Program-made: the position numbers and the translations under genes | Notes under the pieces: generated by a model | The model's database searches: none | What the model was told of the DNA's origin: nothing | What the model saw: only the letters and a program-made list of their open reading frames with translations | Origin: Clostridium sp. JN-1 | GTDB lineage: Bacteria; Bacillota; Clostridia; Clostridiales; Clostridiaceae | Assembly: GCF_003718715.1 (NCBI RefSeq) | Contig: NZ_CP033465.1 | Location: 2,604,001 to 2,668,000 of the forward strand | Direction: 5' to 3' | DNA: 64,000 nucleotides | In this document: piece by piece, positions 18,644-27,882 of the stretch | Layout: each line of letters begins with the position of its first letter | How positions within the stretch are numbered: position 1 is the first letter of the stretch

Positions 18644-19165
18644 CTATTTCATTCTTTTAATTGTTTCATCCAGTGAAATACATTCTGAATATCTGCCATT
18701 CCACATAAATTCATTGTAATATTGATAGCTTTGCTTAGCTGACATAAATTTATTATTAACTGTTGTATTTGCATATGCTGGAACAATAATATTAAACCCA
18801 TGTTCAAATCCACATTTTATAGTAGTATCAATACAATAATCTGTTTGAAGCCCTACAATAATTATATCTTTTTCACCTTTACCTATTAAATATTCTAACA
18901 ATCCAGTCCCTTTAAAAGCACTATTAACCTTTTTATCAAATATTTTTTCATCATTCATTGGTTGAAACTTTTCATATATTTCAAAGCCGTCAGTTCCTTT
19001 TGTTAATTCATTCCCTATTCCATCATCATGACGTACATATATTACTTCAATATTATTTGTCCTAGCCTCATGTATTATTTCTTTAACATTAGATACAAAC
19101 CTATCAAATTCATATAATTCTTCATTTGTTATTAACTTTTGTGTATCAACAACTAATAAAACCAT
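18644..19165 (-). CDS. Isochorismatase-family cysteine hydrolase
   Basis: A 173-residue member of the isochorismatase-like superfamily. The catalytic triad is visible: Asp7 in VVDTQ, Lys79 in FDKKVNSAF and Cys111 in GLQTDYCID. Such enzymes hydrolyse amides or vinyl ethers such as nicotinamide, N-carbamoyl compounds or isochorismate. No neighbour identifies the substrate. AAAGGAG sits 7 bases before the ATG. It lies next to the alpha/beta hydrolase gene. Confidence 0.85.
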   Translation of the reverse strand: MVLLVVDTQKLITNEELYEFDRFVSNVKEIIHEARTNNIEVIYVRHDDGIGNELTKGTDGFEIYEKFQPMNDEKIFDKKVNSAFKGTGLLEYLIGKGEKDIIIVGLQTDYCIDTTIKCGFEHGFNIIVPAYANTTVNNKFMSAKQSYQYYNEFMWNGRYSECISLDETIKRMK

Positions 19166-19255
19166 TTTAATCTCCTTTTAAAATTTACTATCTATAGTAT
19201 TCAACCTTAAATTGAAAAATTGAAAATTTAACAATTTAATATCATTTTTATAATA

Positions 19256-19510
19256 TTACCAATCAACTCCTGTTAGTTCACCTGGCTTAGGTTTTCTTAC
19301 GTGAATAATCATTTCATATTCACATGCTCCAAACTTCAAAAAATTCTTTTGTGCTTGGATTAAACTAACATGATTAGCTCCACCCTCATATGTTGGATCT
19401 TTCAACTGAATTGGATCATCTTCCCAAAAACATATTTCGCATATATCATAATTTCCATCAGGCTCTTCATCAAATGTATAATAACCACAACATGGACATT
19501 TATATTTCAT
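19256..19510 (-). CDS. Small CPCC cysteine-rich protein
   Basis: An 84-residue protein starting with CPCCGYYTF and followed by the pair CEICFW, so four or five cysteines could form a zinc site. It resembles the cysteine-rich CPCC domain family, which has no assigned biochemical function and often occurs in variable regions or beside toxin-type genes. It is probably monocistronic, and the region upstream is decayed. Confidence 0.75.
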   Translation of the reverse strand: MKYKCPCCGYYTFDEEPDGNYDICEICFWEDDPIQLKDPTYEGGANHVSLIQAQKNFLKFGACEYEMIIHVRKPKPGELTGVDW

Positions 19511-19979
19511 AACTAGTCTCCTCGTATAATAAGTTTATAGTCAGTTAAAGAACTGCTATAGACTTATTTATTTTTTGCATTTTGTATAGATTAAGAAAGC
19601 ACTTTGAATTATAAAGCAATCCGTAATTCAAATTACTATTTAATTTTTCTGTATCTCAATAATTTTTTTCAATTATAATTCTACATATCTATTTTCATCA
19701 AACATTGTAGATGTTGTATCTTACATAGATGAAGTTGCCTTTGCAATAACTCCTGTTGGTGGAGCTATATCATCAACATTCAATTCAGTTTTTTAACATA
19801 ACAAAACTACATCCTAATTTATGTTAACACAAGAATTATTATATAATGTTTCCTAGGCATGTCCTAGTAATTTGATGTATTAATTAAATTCCATAGTAAT
19901 ATAGATAACCACTTCAGACACTTAACTTATACGCAAATATATGTTGCCAAAACTGAAGACACATATAAAAACTTATTTA
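19511..19979. other. Intergenic region with possible gene fragment
   Basis: This 469-base stretch has no intact gene. A plus-strand open stretch from 19644 to 19796 ends with a hydrophobic, protein-like C-terminus (VAFAITPVGGAISSTF) and a TAA, but has no start codon or ribosome binding site. It could be the tail of a lost gene. The remainder is AT-rich without recognisable sites. Confidence 0.3.
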
Positions 19980-22565
19980 TTATTCTATTTCTCTAAGTCT
20001 TTCAACAATGCTCATCTTTCTTGTAGTTTTATAAAATATCCATGGAATAATCATAGAAATTGCTATTAAAAATGGTATACATGCTAACACAGGCAAAATA
20101 GTAACATTATATGAGAAAAACCATATATCTGCTGCTATGACCGACACTATTCCATAAGTTAGTGGCATTCCAAGTATAACCACTATTATTATCGTAAACA
20201 AAGCATAATATAAACCTTCAAAAATCAGCATCTTATTAAGCTGTTTACCTGTCATTCCTATGCTTTGCAGTATTGCATATTCTTGTCTTCTTGCTAAAAT
20301 GTTTGTAGACATTGAATTTATGAAATTAAGTATTCCAATTACCGCAACAATTAAACTAAGGGAATATCCAACAACTTCATAAGTTGATTTAGTTTTTGCA
20401 AACTCTTTCTTATACGTATCCCTAGATTCATAGCTAAGCATTGGCTCTTTTGTTTCTATAAGATTTTGAATATATTTTTCTGTACTATTTATATATTGAT
20501 CTTTTACATCAAATATAGTTGTCATTATTACTGGATTTTTAATCTGCTTTTTAAATTCCTCTGACGGCATAAAAATATCTGTACCATCGCCGCGTCTTAC
20601 TGTAAGGTTATTTTCAATATATGCAATTGCCATGACTTCATATGTTTTTACATTTCCATTACCATAATCAATTTTAATATTATCTCCAACATCATAGTAA
20701 GATGCTGTATGATTTCTATCCGCATTTTGTATTTTATCAATATCTTTATTACAATTAAATTCAACATCATGCGGCATCCCAATTACAATATAATTCCCCG
20801 AAGCAAATTTTTCTGAATCAAATCTTCCTTTTTTTATCTCAAGTTTATCCCAAATAAATTTATCAATCCCATTGAGATGAATGTTTATTTCACCATTTTC
20901 CATTACTTTTTTGGCTGCATTTTTTGCATAGGAATCATCACTATTTAAATTAACTGAATCTTTAAACCATTCAAAGGAATTATCACTAAGTTTATGTTTA
21001 TCCTCTTTAAAATATATTCTTCCAATACCTTCTATGCCATCTAAAGAGCTTATTTCTTTTACAATATCTTCAGTTAAAGTATTTTGGCCTTTAAATGTGA
21101 TGGTTGGAGTAAAATATGCTTTATCCCCTATTGCAAAATCACTTGACATAAACCCACTTAAATACTTATCCATGTCAAATCCTTTAACTATTGAATAAAA
21201 ACTATTTAGAAGAATTATACTTAACGAAAGTGAGGCCATCACCACAAAAGACTTCCTTTTATTCCTGAAAATATTAGATAAAGCCATCTTATAAATCTTT
21301 GCTCCATTTGAAGATTTCTTTGATTTTCTCTTTATTTCAGTTGAAACATCAGAATATCTCATTGATTCAACAGGAGATATTCTTGAAGCAATTCTTGCTG
21401 GTTTACTACAGCTTATAAACACAGTTATAAGAGAAAATAATGAGGCTCCAATAAATATTAATGGACTAAAAGAAATTGTAGTTATATCAGCAATTGCTAA
21501 TGATTGCATTGCAAAAGGTAAGAGTATTACTCCTAATCCATACCCTAATATTAATCCAATTGCTATTCCAAAAACTGAAAGAATTAAAGCTTGCCTCTTT
21601 ACAATGAATTTTATTTGTTTTGGCGTAGTTCCTATGGTTTTTAGTATTCCATAAAATTTTATATCCCTTGTTACCGCAATATTAAAAATATTATAAATTA
21701 TAAAATATCCTGCAAGACCAATAATAAATGCCGCTCCTATTAATTTTAGTATTGTACCAATTCCTAATTTAAAACCAGACAATGAATATGCCCAATTAAC
21801 TCCTATGGGTATATCTTCTTGCGTATATCCACTATCACTTAGTACTTTTAAAAGCTTTCCTTCTATATTAAAGCTATTTGAAAACATAACATCGGCACAT
21901 ATTAAACCTGACATTGATCCATTTTCCATCACGTGTTCTTTTACACTTTTATTATCTATATTGGAAAGTCCTGCTTTTATAAATTCATCTGATACCCATG
22001 CCATACTTGCTGATCCTGAAGTAATTTTCTCAAAATATCCTGAAAGAACAAACTTATATGTATATTTTTTACCGTTTATGCTATATGTTAATTCTACTTC
22101 TTCTCCTATTTTATGTGGAACGCCTAATTTATCAAGAACTTTTGTATCAGTTACTAGTTCATTTTCCTTTTGCGGCATCCTTCCTACACTAGGCTTTGAA
22201 AACGTCATGGCTGCTTCATTATCAGTTCCATATCTGATTTCTACCTGCTGAGTCTCAAGTTCCTTGTTTTCTGCAATACCAACCAAAACTGAATAGCCAA
22301 TTTCCTTAATTAGTTTGTTACTTTTTATCTTATTAAACTCTTCAGATGTTAAATACTTAAAACTTCCATGTGCACTCCCGCCAACTTGAAGCATATTACT
22401 CTTTTCTAAAGATTTCATCATACTTATTCCTATAGTAAATAAGCTTGTGAAAAGCAAAGTTGTCAGCGCTATTGCCACTATAGAAAATATATTTCTCAGC
22501 TTATTAGCTTTTAAAGTTTTTGAAGAGATATTTTTGATTGCCTTTTTATTTCTAGTTCCTATCAT
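19980..22565 (-). CDS. ABC transporter permease with two FtsX domains
   Basis: About 861 residues. An N-terminal TM helix near residue 25-45, a large extracytoplasmic domain, then three TM helices near 270-390 form the first FtsX unit. A second unit repeats this (TM near 440, extracellular part, and three TM helices near 735-850). This eight-helix layout matches duplicated MacB/FtsX-like permeases rather than the ten-helix BceB type. It overlaps the ATPase gene by about 14 bases and is followed upstream in the cluster by its own sensor kinase and regulator. Likely roles are peptide or lipid handling or antimicrobial-peptide response; the substrate is unknown. A GTG at 22568 is an alternative start. 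Confidence 0.85.
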   Translation of the reverse strand: MIGTRNKKAIKNISSKTLKANKLRNIFSIVAIALTTLLFTSLFTIGISMMKSLEKSNMLQVGGSAHGSFKYLTSEEFNKIKSNKLIKEIGYSVLVGIAENKELETQQVEIRYGTDNEAAMTFSKPSVGRMPQKENELVTDTKVLDKLGVPHKIGEEVELTYSINGKKYTYKFVLSGYFEKITSGSASMAWVSDEFIKAGLSNIDNKSVKEHVMENGSMSGLICADVMFSNSFNIEGKLLKVLSDSGYTQEDIPIGVNWAYSLSGFKLGIGTILKLIGAAFIIGLAGYFIIYNIFNIAVTRDIKFYGILKTIGTTPKQIKFIVKRQALILSVFGIAIGLILGYGLGVILLPFAMQSLAIADITTISFSPLIFIGASLFSLITVFISCSKPARIASRISPVESMRYSDVSTEIKRKSKKSSNGAKIYKMALSNIFRNKRKSFVVMASLSLSIILLNSFYSIVKGFDMDKYLSGFMSSDFAIGDKAYFTPTITFKGQNTLTEDIVKEISSLDGIEGIGRIYFKEDKHKLSDNSFEWFKDSVNLNSDDSYAKNAAKKVMENGEINIHLNGIDKFIWDKLEIKKGRFDSEKFASGNYIVIGMPHDVEFNCNKDIDKIQNADRNHTASYYDVGDNIKIDYGNGNVKTYEVMAIAYIENNLTVRRGDGTDIFMPSEEFKKQIKNPVIMTTIFDVKDQYINSTEKYIQNLIETKEPMLSYESRDTYKKEFAKTKSTYEVVGYSLSLIVAVIGILNFINSMSTNILARRQEYAILQSIGMTGKQLNKMLIFEGLYYALFTIIIVVILGMPLTYGIVSVIAADIWFFSYNVTILPVLACIPFLIAISMIIPWIFYKTTRKMSIVERLREIE

Positions 22566-23244
22566 CACTCTTCACCTTCTTACTATAAATCCTTCCATCT
22601 TCAATTCTTATGATTCTATCAGCCATTTGAGCTATATCCTCATTATGAGTAATCATAACTATCGTTTGATTAAATTGTTTTCCTGTAGTTTTTAATAACC
22701 CTATAACATCAAGGCTTGTTTTACTATCAAGATTACCTGTTGGTTCATCTGCAAGAATAATTGCTGGTTTTGTTGCTAAAGCTCTTGCAATTGCTGCTCT
22801 TTGCTGCTGACCTCCTGAAAGATTATTAGGAAGGTTATATAATTTTTCTTTAATGCCAAGCACAGAAATTACATTATCAACATATCTTTTATCGATTTTA
22901 TTTCCATCAAGTTCTATTGGTAATACAATATTTTCATAAACATTTAATACAGGAATCAAATTATAATTTTGAAATATAAAACCAATGTTTCTTCTTCTAA
23001 AAATAGTTAATTCATTATCATTTAACTTAAATATATCTTTTTTATTTACTATAACTTGTCCATCACTTGGTCTGTCAAGTCCTCCGAGCATATGTAGTAA
23101 AGTACTCTTTCCACTTCCAGATGTACCTACTATAGCTAAAAATTCTCCTTCATTAACCTCTAGGTTTATCCCATCTAAAGCCCTTACAATATTTTCACCT
23201 TTTCCATAATACTTTCTTAAATCATTCGTCTTTAAAATTACCAT
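22552..23244 (-). CDS. ABC transporter ATP-binding protein (LolD/MacB type)
   Basis: A 230-residue cytosolic ATPase. Walker A is GTSGSGKST (residues 40-48), the signature is LSGGQQQR, and Walker B is ILADEPTGNLD followed by the H-loop ITHN. The ADEPTGNLDS segment is typical of ATPases that drive FtsX-type permeases. It is translationally coupled to the permease gene at 19980-22565 through overlap. About 120 bases separate it from the sensor kinase gene, so a separate promoter, possibly controlled by the regulator, may exist there. Confidence 0.92.
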   Translation of the reverse strand: MVILKTNDLRKYYGKGENIVRALDGINLEVNEGEFLAIVGTSGSGKSTLLHMLGGLDRPSDGQVIVNKKDIFKLNDNELTIFRRRNIGFIFQNYNLIPVLNVYENIVLPIELDGNKIDKRYVDNVISVLGIKEKLYNLPNNLSGGQQQRAAIARALATKPAIILADEPTGNLDSKTSLDVIGLLKTTGKQFNQTIVMITHNEDIAQMADRIIRIEDGRIYSKKVKSDDRN

Positions 23245-23368
23245 AAGTTTACCCCCTATGCTTAAGTTTATGACTCATTTACAACATAAACTATAGCAAT
23301 TAAATCTTTCTAGAATCTTTCTGAAATCTAACAGTATTGAAAGATTTGCTGATAATTTTGATTGTTCC

Positions 23369-24388
23369 TTATCTTATATTAGGTATAAACACAGAAAATA
23401 TTGACCCAACTTTAGGTTCTGACTTAACCTTAATATAACCTCCCTGAAATGTTATAATCTCTCTAGCCAAAAATAATCCTATACCAATTCCCTCATATTG
23501 ACTTACATCACTTGAACGATAAAATCTCTTGAAAATATTATTAATTTCTTTTTCATTTATTCCAATTCCTGTATCAGAAATATTTATATTGGTAAACATC
23601 TCATATTGATTTACGGATATTGTGACTTTTCCACCTATAGGTGTATATTTTACTGCATTATCTACTATGTTATATATTGCTTCTTCCATCCATTTTGAAT
23701 CAAAAAAGCCTTGAACCTCATCTTTGCATTGCAAATTTATACTAATATTTTTTAATGAAGCTTTATTCTCTATTGCATTAATTACATTTTCTAATAACTT
23801 ATTTATTGAAGATACCTGGCTTTTTGCATTTATTATTCCTGTTTCTAGTCGTGACATTTTAACTAATGTTTCAATTAAAAAACTTAATTTTTCTGATTGG
23901 GCTGTAATTTCATTTATAAATTCTTTGGATTGGCAATTGCCTTCTTCACATTCCTGCAATAATTGTGAATATAACAATATGTTAGAAATCGGTGTTTTAG
24001 TTTGATGTGAAATATCAGATATTAAACTCTTTATAGTATTTTTTTCTTCTTCTCTCTTACTTAATATTGCTTTCGACATAGACAAAAAACGATTTAGCTT
24101 ATTTTCAAGAACTGAAAGTGTAGTTTCATCATAACCTAGTTGTAAATCCTCATGATTAATTGCTTTTTCCACCATGTTGTCCAACCTTTGCACTATAGCT
24201 TTAACTTTCTTACCAATTGTTAACACAAAAAATATTGCAATAACAAATACAGTTAACACATAGAAACTAATCGCAAACAAACTTTGATCTTCAAATGAAA
24301 AAATCACAGCAAACAAAATAGAAGCCAACACAAATAATATGCTAAATAGTATGTAAATTAATTTAAAAGATAAATTACTTTGTTTCAT
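23369..24388 (-). CDS. Sensor histidine kinase with very short extracytoplasmic loop
   Basis: About 339 residues. Two TM helices (about 9-30 and 38-58) are joined by only about 8 residues, as in intramembrane-sensing kinases. A HAMP-like linker follows, then the H-box SDISHQTKTP with His128, and the N, G1 and G2 boxes (NIVDNAVKYT, DTGIGI, GIGLFLA). It probably senses the state of the adjacent ABC transporter rather than a ligand outside. I start it at the ATG at 24388, which has GGGGAT upstream and overlaps the regulator stop; an ATG at 24421 would give a 47-base overlap. Confidence 0.9.
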   Translation of the reverse strand: MKQSNLSFKLIYILFSILFVLASILFAVIFSFEDQSLFAISFYVLTVFVIAIFFVLTIGKKVKAIVQRLDNMVEKAINHEDLQLGYDETTLSVLENKLNRFLSMSKAILSKREEEKNTIKSLISDISHQTKTPISNILLYSQLLQECEEGNCQSKEFINEITAQSEKLSFLIETLVKMSRLETGIINAKSQVSSINKLLENVINAIENKASLKNISINLQCKDEVQGFFDSKWMEEAIYNIVDNAVKYTPIGGKVTISVNQYEMFTNINISDTGIGINEKEINNIFKRFYRSSDVSQYEGIGIGLFLAREIITFQGGYIKVKSEPKVGSIFSVFIPNIR

Positions 24389-25070
24389 TTTTATCGCATC
24401 CCCACATATAGCCAATTCCATATACTGTTTGAATATACTTTGACTTATTGGGGTTATCTTCTAATTTATTTCTTAATCTGCTGATTGTTACTGATAATGC
24501 ATTTTCATCTACGTATTCTGCACCATCTGTCCATATCTTTTCAATAAGAAGTGCACGTGGTAAGACACTATTTTTATTTACAACCATAATTTTTAATAAT
24601 TTTTGTTCTGTTTTGCTTAATATTATTTCCCTTCCACTTTTCCTGAATTTCATTTTTTCAAAGTCAAATATAAAATCATCAATTTCAAACTTATTAGCTT
24701 TTACAGCGGTTTCAGTTCTTCTTAAAATAGCTAATACCCTTGCTCTTAAAATAATTAAGCTAAAAGGTTTTGTAATATAATCATCTCCTCCAAGTTCAAA
24801 GCCTGTAACTACATCAATTTCCATATCATTTGCTGTAAGGAATATAATTGGTACAGAAGATTTTTTACGAATTTCACTGCAAAAATTCAATCCACTGCCA
24901 TCTGGTAAATTAATATCTAAAATTATTAAATCAAATTCATTTTTTTTTGCATACTCTTCGGCCTCTTTTATTGTGAATGCTTGACTAAAATTAAAATCAT
25001 TTTGCCTTAATGATAAAACAATTCCATTATTTAATGCTTTATCATCTTCAACTACAAGTATTTTTTTCAT
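24375..25070 (-). CDS. OmpR-family response regulator
   Basis: A 231-residue regulator. The receiver domain has acidic residues EDD near the N-terminus, the phosphoacceptor Asp52 in LIILDINLPDG, and a conserved Lys in YITKPFS. The winged-helix DNA-binding domain (residues about 130-228) ends with QTVYGIGYMW. It overlaps the kinase gene by 14 bases, indicating translational coupling. Its likely target is the promoter of the adjacent ABC transporter genes. Confidence 0.92.
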   Translation of the reverse strand: MKKILVVEDDKALNNGIVLSLRQNDFNFSQAFTIKEAEEYAKKNEFDLIILDINLPDGSGLNFCSEIRKKSSVPIIFLTANDMEIDVVTGFELGGDDYITKPFSLIILRARVLAILRRTETAVKANKFEIDDFIFDFEKMKFRKSGREIILSKTEQKLLKIMVVNKNSVLPRALLIEKIWTDGAEYVDENALSVTISRLRNKLEDNPNKSKYIQTVYGIGYMWGCDKNETK

Positions 25071-25082
25071 ATCATCACTTAC

Positions 25083-25217
25083 CTTACTATTTTTATATTT
25101 TCTATCAATCTAATAGCTAGTAATTTTTCAAATGCCTTTTCATAATCTCCTGCAATAGCACTATATTTATCTAGCCATTCTTCTATATCAAACAAACTTA
25201 TTTCATAAATATAAGCT
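25083..25217 (-). pseudogene. Short degenerate coding fragment upstream of response regulator
   Basis: An open stretch of about 44 codons ends in TAA just upstream of the regulator. It reads like a helical protein tail (FDIEEWLDKYSAIAGDYEKA), but has a TGA before it, no start codon and no ribosome binding site. I take it as the remnant of a gene lost at this site; the family is not recognised. Confidence 0.35.
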
Positions 25218-25226
25218 CATGATAGT

Positions 25227-25472
25227 TCATCTAATATTTGATATAAGTTTCATTTTATTTTCTCTGCTCATTTGCTTTATGTAATATTCTCTTTTCATCG
25301 CATCACTCTTTGTTTCATAAGCTTCGGAGTAAACAAGCTCCACCGGAAGCCTGCATCTAGTATACTTTGCTCCTTTACCGCTGTTGTGAGTTTTTATTCT
25401 TCTTTCTAAATTATTAGTGTATCCTGTGTAAAGAGTACCATCTTTACACTTTAAAATATATACGTAATTCAC
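25227..25472 (-). CDS. GIY-YIG domain protein (UPF0213 type)
   Basis: An 81-residue single-domain GIY-YIG protein with YVYILKCKDGTLYTGYT, then RRIKTHNSGKGAKYTR and a Glu in LVYSEAY. Members are structurally related to the UvrC N-terminal nuclease domain, and the role of the short stand-alone form in the cell is unclear. It begins with ATG, with AAGGGGAA upstream. It sits between gene fragments but is itself intact. Confidence 0.85.
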   Translation of the reverse strand: MNYVYILKCKDGTLYTGYTNNLERRIKTHNSGKGAKYTRCRLPVELVYSEAYETKSDAMKREYYIKQMSRENKMKLISNIR

Positions 25473-25504
25473 TTTCCATTCCCCTTAAAAATTTCAAATT
25501 GCAG

Positions 25505-25626
25505 CTATGCATTGATGATACATTTTTTCAGCCACTGTCTTAAAAATTGCAGTTGCTCTTCGGTATAGAAATAGTGTTCTCCATGTTCCATTACTTGTAA
25601 ATCGCAGTGAGAGCATTCAGCAAACT
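25505..25626 (-). pseudogene. C-terminal fragment of an alpha/beta hydrolase-like gene
   Basis: About 40 codons on the minus strand read as a hydrolase C-terminus (LQVMEHGEHYFYTEEQLQF) and end in TAG at 25505. An in-frame stop lies directly upstream at about 25629 and no start is available. The HGEH...T.EQL pattern is typical of the end of some alpha/beta hydrolases, where the His is catalytic. Confidence 0.5.
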
Positions 25627-25757
25627 AAGCTAAATTAATCTAAATTCGGCTCCGAACAAGACTTTGTTCTATATTTTTATGTAGTCTTTGCACGGAGCCA
25701 CAAACAATAGCGCGCCATCGTCTATATCTCATACATATTACCTCCAATTAATTTTAC

Positions 25758-25917
25758 CTAACATATATTAATCCTTTTTTCGGATATCATTTTCTTGTAT
25801 ATATTAATTTTTTTCTCAAGATGCATCATATTTTCTTCTGTTAATCTTGTCCCTTTCAGGATAAGTTAATCCAAGTTTCTCACAATATCTTAATATATCA
25901 ATGCCTAAACCAATTTT
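25758..25917 (-). pseudogene. Remnant of a MerR-family regulator
   Basis: One frame reads GIDILRYCEKLGLTYPERD, close to the MerR signature (DTLRYYEKIGL), then RRKY and a stop. After a frame change, a short helical tail (HLEKKINIYKKMISEK) like the C-terminal helix of MerR proteins follows, ending in TAG at 25758. The middle of the gene is missing, so it has both a frameshift and a large deletion. Together with the hydrolase fragment it suggests a decayed regulator-enzyme pair. Confidence 0.55.
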
Positions 25918-25954
25918 TTAGAAAATTTCTAATATACGGTTTCCAGTTCATGCA

Positions 25955-26173
25955 TTAACTTACACGTAGGGATATATATACAGCCTGAAGGCACATTAAA
26001 AACTTTTATTACAAGTTTTAGCGAAATATTTTAGAAAATTCTAGGGGATCAAATACTGTCTGAGCCTGCGAGTTTATTTGAGCCTCTTGAATTTTCAAAA
26101 TAAGAGCTTTAAATTTGTAATAAAAGTTTTTACAGTGTCAAAGGCTGTATATATATTCCGGAGTGTAAGTTAA
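25955..26173. repeat. Large imperfect palindrome, about 219 bp
   Basis: The two ends, TTAACTTACAC at 25955 and its complement ending at 26173, open an inverted repeat that continues inward almost to the centre near 26064. It includes shared blocks TATATATACAGCC and TAAAAACTTTTATTACAA. No ORF is present. As RNA it would fold into one long interrupted hairpin on either strand. It lies between decayed gene fragments and nth. A non-autonomous mobile element or a structured RNA are both possible. Confidence 0.7.
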
Positions 26174-26190
26174 GTTGCAATTTAGGAATC

Positions 26191-26814
26191 CTACAATGTG
26201 TATTCACAATACGGTGAAAGAGGACATTCTTCACACTTTGGTTTTCTCGATTTACATATAAGTCTTCCATGCCAAATTAAGTAATGATGCGAGGCACTCC
26301 ACATGTCTTTCGGTATATTCTTCATAAGTTCCTTTTCAACTTGTTCTGGAGTTTTTCCCTTTGCTATACCAAGTCTATTTGATACTCTAAACACATGTGT
26401 ATCTACAGCTATAGCCGGTATTCCAAATGCATTTGAAAGTACAACATCAGCTGTTTTTCTGCCAACCCCCGGAAGTTTTAATAGTTCTTCCATAGTACTT
26501 GGGACTTTACCATTGTAATCTTTCAATATGTATTTACTTGTATTTAAAATATTTTTACTTTTATTTTTATAAAAGCCGCAGCTCCTTATTTTTTCGCTCA
26601 ATTCTTCTTCTGTTAAAGTTACCATTTTATCTGGAGAATTGTATTCTTTGAATAATTCATTTGTAACTTGATTTACCCTTACATCAGTACATTGTGCAGA
26701 TAGTATCGTAGATACAAGTAATTCATATGGTGAATTAAACTTTAAAGCACATTTTGCATCCGGATAAGTTTTTTTTAATACATCTAAGATATTATTAATA
26801 GTTGATTTATCCAC
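26191..26814 (-). CDS. nth: Endonuclease III
   Basis: A 207-residue bifunctional DNA glycosylase/AP lyase for oxidised pyrimidines in base excision repair. The helix-hairpin-helix LPGVGRKTADVV carries catalytic Lys120, and Asp138 is in AVDTHVFR. The [4Fe-4S] cluster ligands Cys187, Cys194, Cys197 and Cys203 follow the usual C-X6-C-X2-C-X5-C spacing. The start codon is GTG at 26814 with AAGGTG 5 bases upstream. It appears to be a single-gene unit. Confidence 0.95.
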   Translation of the reverse strand: MDKSTINNILDVLKKTYPDAKCALKFNSPYELLVSTILSAQCTDVRVNQVTNELFKEYNSPDKMVTLTEEELSEKIRSCGFYKNKSKNILNTSKYILKDYNGKVPSTMEELLKLPGVGRKTADVVLSNAFGIPAIAVDTHVFRVSNRLGIAKGKTPEQVEKELMKNIPKDMWSASHHYLIWHGRLICKSRKPKCEECPLSPYCEYTL

Positions 26815-26851
26815 ATTAACACCTTCTTATTTTGAAAATCTTTAATTTATA

Positions 26852-26889
26852 TTATATATAAAAGACACCAAGCTGCAAACTTAGTGTCT
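26852..26889 (-). terminator. Terminator downstream of plsC
   Basis: Ten-base stem (26863-26872 with 26880-26889, one G-U pair), followed on the minus strand by TTTTATATAT. Confidence 0.7.
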
Positions 26890-26925
26890 AAAAATCAAAT
26901 TTAACATATAGCAATTTTTATAAAA

Positions 26926-27624
26926 TTATTTATATACCCCCTTATACTCTTCTGGAAGCAAATTAGCAATACTTCTCATGAACACATCAAGCAATCTGCC
27001 TTCGTAATCATGTTTAGTTTCACCTTCCACTTTTGGAGGAATTTCTAATTTTTTACCTATGCTGAGTTTTACTTTTGCATACTGAAATTTTTCAAGTGCC
27101 ATATCCTTATCATCTATTGGAAGAAGTTTTTCACTTCCAGAGATTCCTATTGGAACTATATTTGCCTTACTCAATTTTTGCATTAAGACAACTCCTCTTT
27201 TCCCATTTCTCATGCTTCCAACTCTACTTCTAGTACCTTCTGGGAATATAAGTATGTTATTGCCGCTCTTTAAAGTCTTTACAACCTTTGATATTGCATC
27301 CTTGTCTGCAGTATTAGGCTTTATACCAATCGTTTTAGTTATTTTCATGCCAAGATTAGTTAATGGATTGCTGCAAAGCTTTACCCCTGCAACAAAAGTT
27401 ATATCCTCTCTTTTAAGTACTTTATCTATAACAAGTGCATCTGAATTACTCAAATGATTACATATAAATAAAATAGGTCTGTTTACATCGTTTAAATTTT
27501 CCATACCATGTACTTCTATATCGGCATATTTGTTAATATACCTATTTAAAATTTTTCTCGATGAATATTCTAGAAACCCCTGAGGAAGATAACCCATAGC
27601 TTTAACAATTATAGGAGATATCAT
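26926..27624 (-). CDS. plsC: 1-acyl-sn-glycerol-3-phosphate acyltransferase
   Basis: A 232-residue member of the PlsC/LPLAT family, predicted to acylate lysophosphatidate to phosphatidate at the inner face of the membrane. The acyltransferase motif NHLSNSD (His57, Asp62) and the glycerophosphate-binding motif FPEGTRS are present. Length is normal. The ATG has GGTGGG 8 bases upstream. It is monocistronic, flanked by terminators on both sides. Confidence 0.9.
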   Translation of the reverse strand: MISPIIVKAMGYLPQGFLEYSSRKILNRYINKYADIEVHGMENLNDVNRPILFICNHLSNSDALVIDKVLKREDITFVAGVKLCSNPLTNLGMKITKTIGIKPNTADKDAISKVVKTLKSGNNILIFPEGTRSRVGSMRNGKRGVVLMQKLSKANIVPIGISGSEKLLPIDDKDMALEKFQYAKVKLSIGKKLEIPPKVEGETKHDYEGRLLDVFMRSIANLLPEEYKGVYK

Positions 27625-27799
27625 ATAAAGCCCACCTTTCCTATATGTATTATACTATATATTATAAATTATAGCCTAAAAACATTCCAAAAATCTACCC
27701 CAACAATTTTTTGCATAAAATCTCAGGCTAATAAAAAATGCTTAATAAATCAATTTTTATTATATATCATATTGCAAATAAATCAACTTATTTATCTAT

Positions 27800-27836
27800 A
27801 AAAAAATAGTCCGTAAACTTCAAGTTTAGCGGACTT
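27800..27836 (-). terminator. Terminator of cysE
   Basis: A long stem (27808-27835, one mismatch, 2-base loop) followed on the minus strand by ATTTTTTT. Confidence 0.85.
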
Positions 27837-27882
27837 AATATATATATTTAAATATCCTTTACAATATAAAAGTATAAATCAT

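Noticed and set aside
25650-25700. GGCTCCG/CGGAGCC inverted repeat as a terminator or attachment site
   Set aside because: Short arms, no T-run and no integrase nearby.
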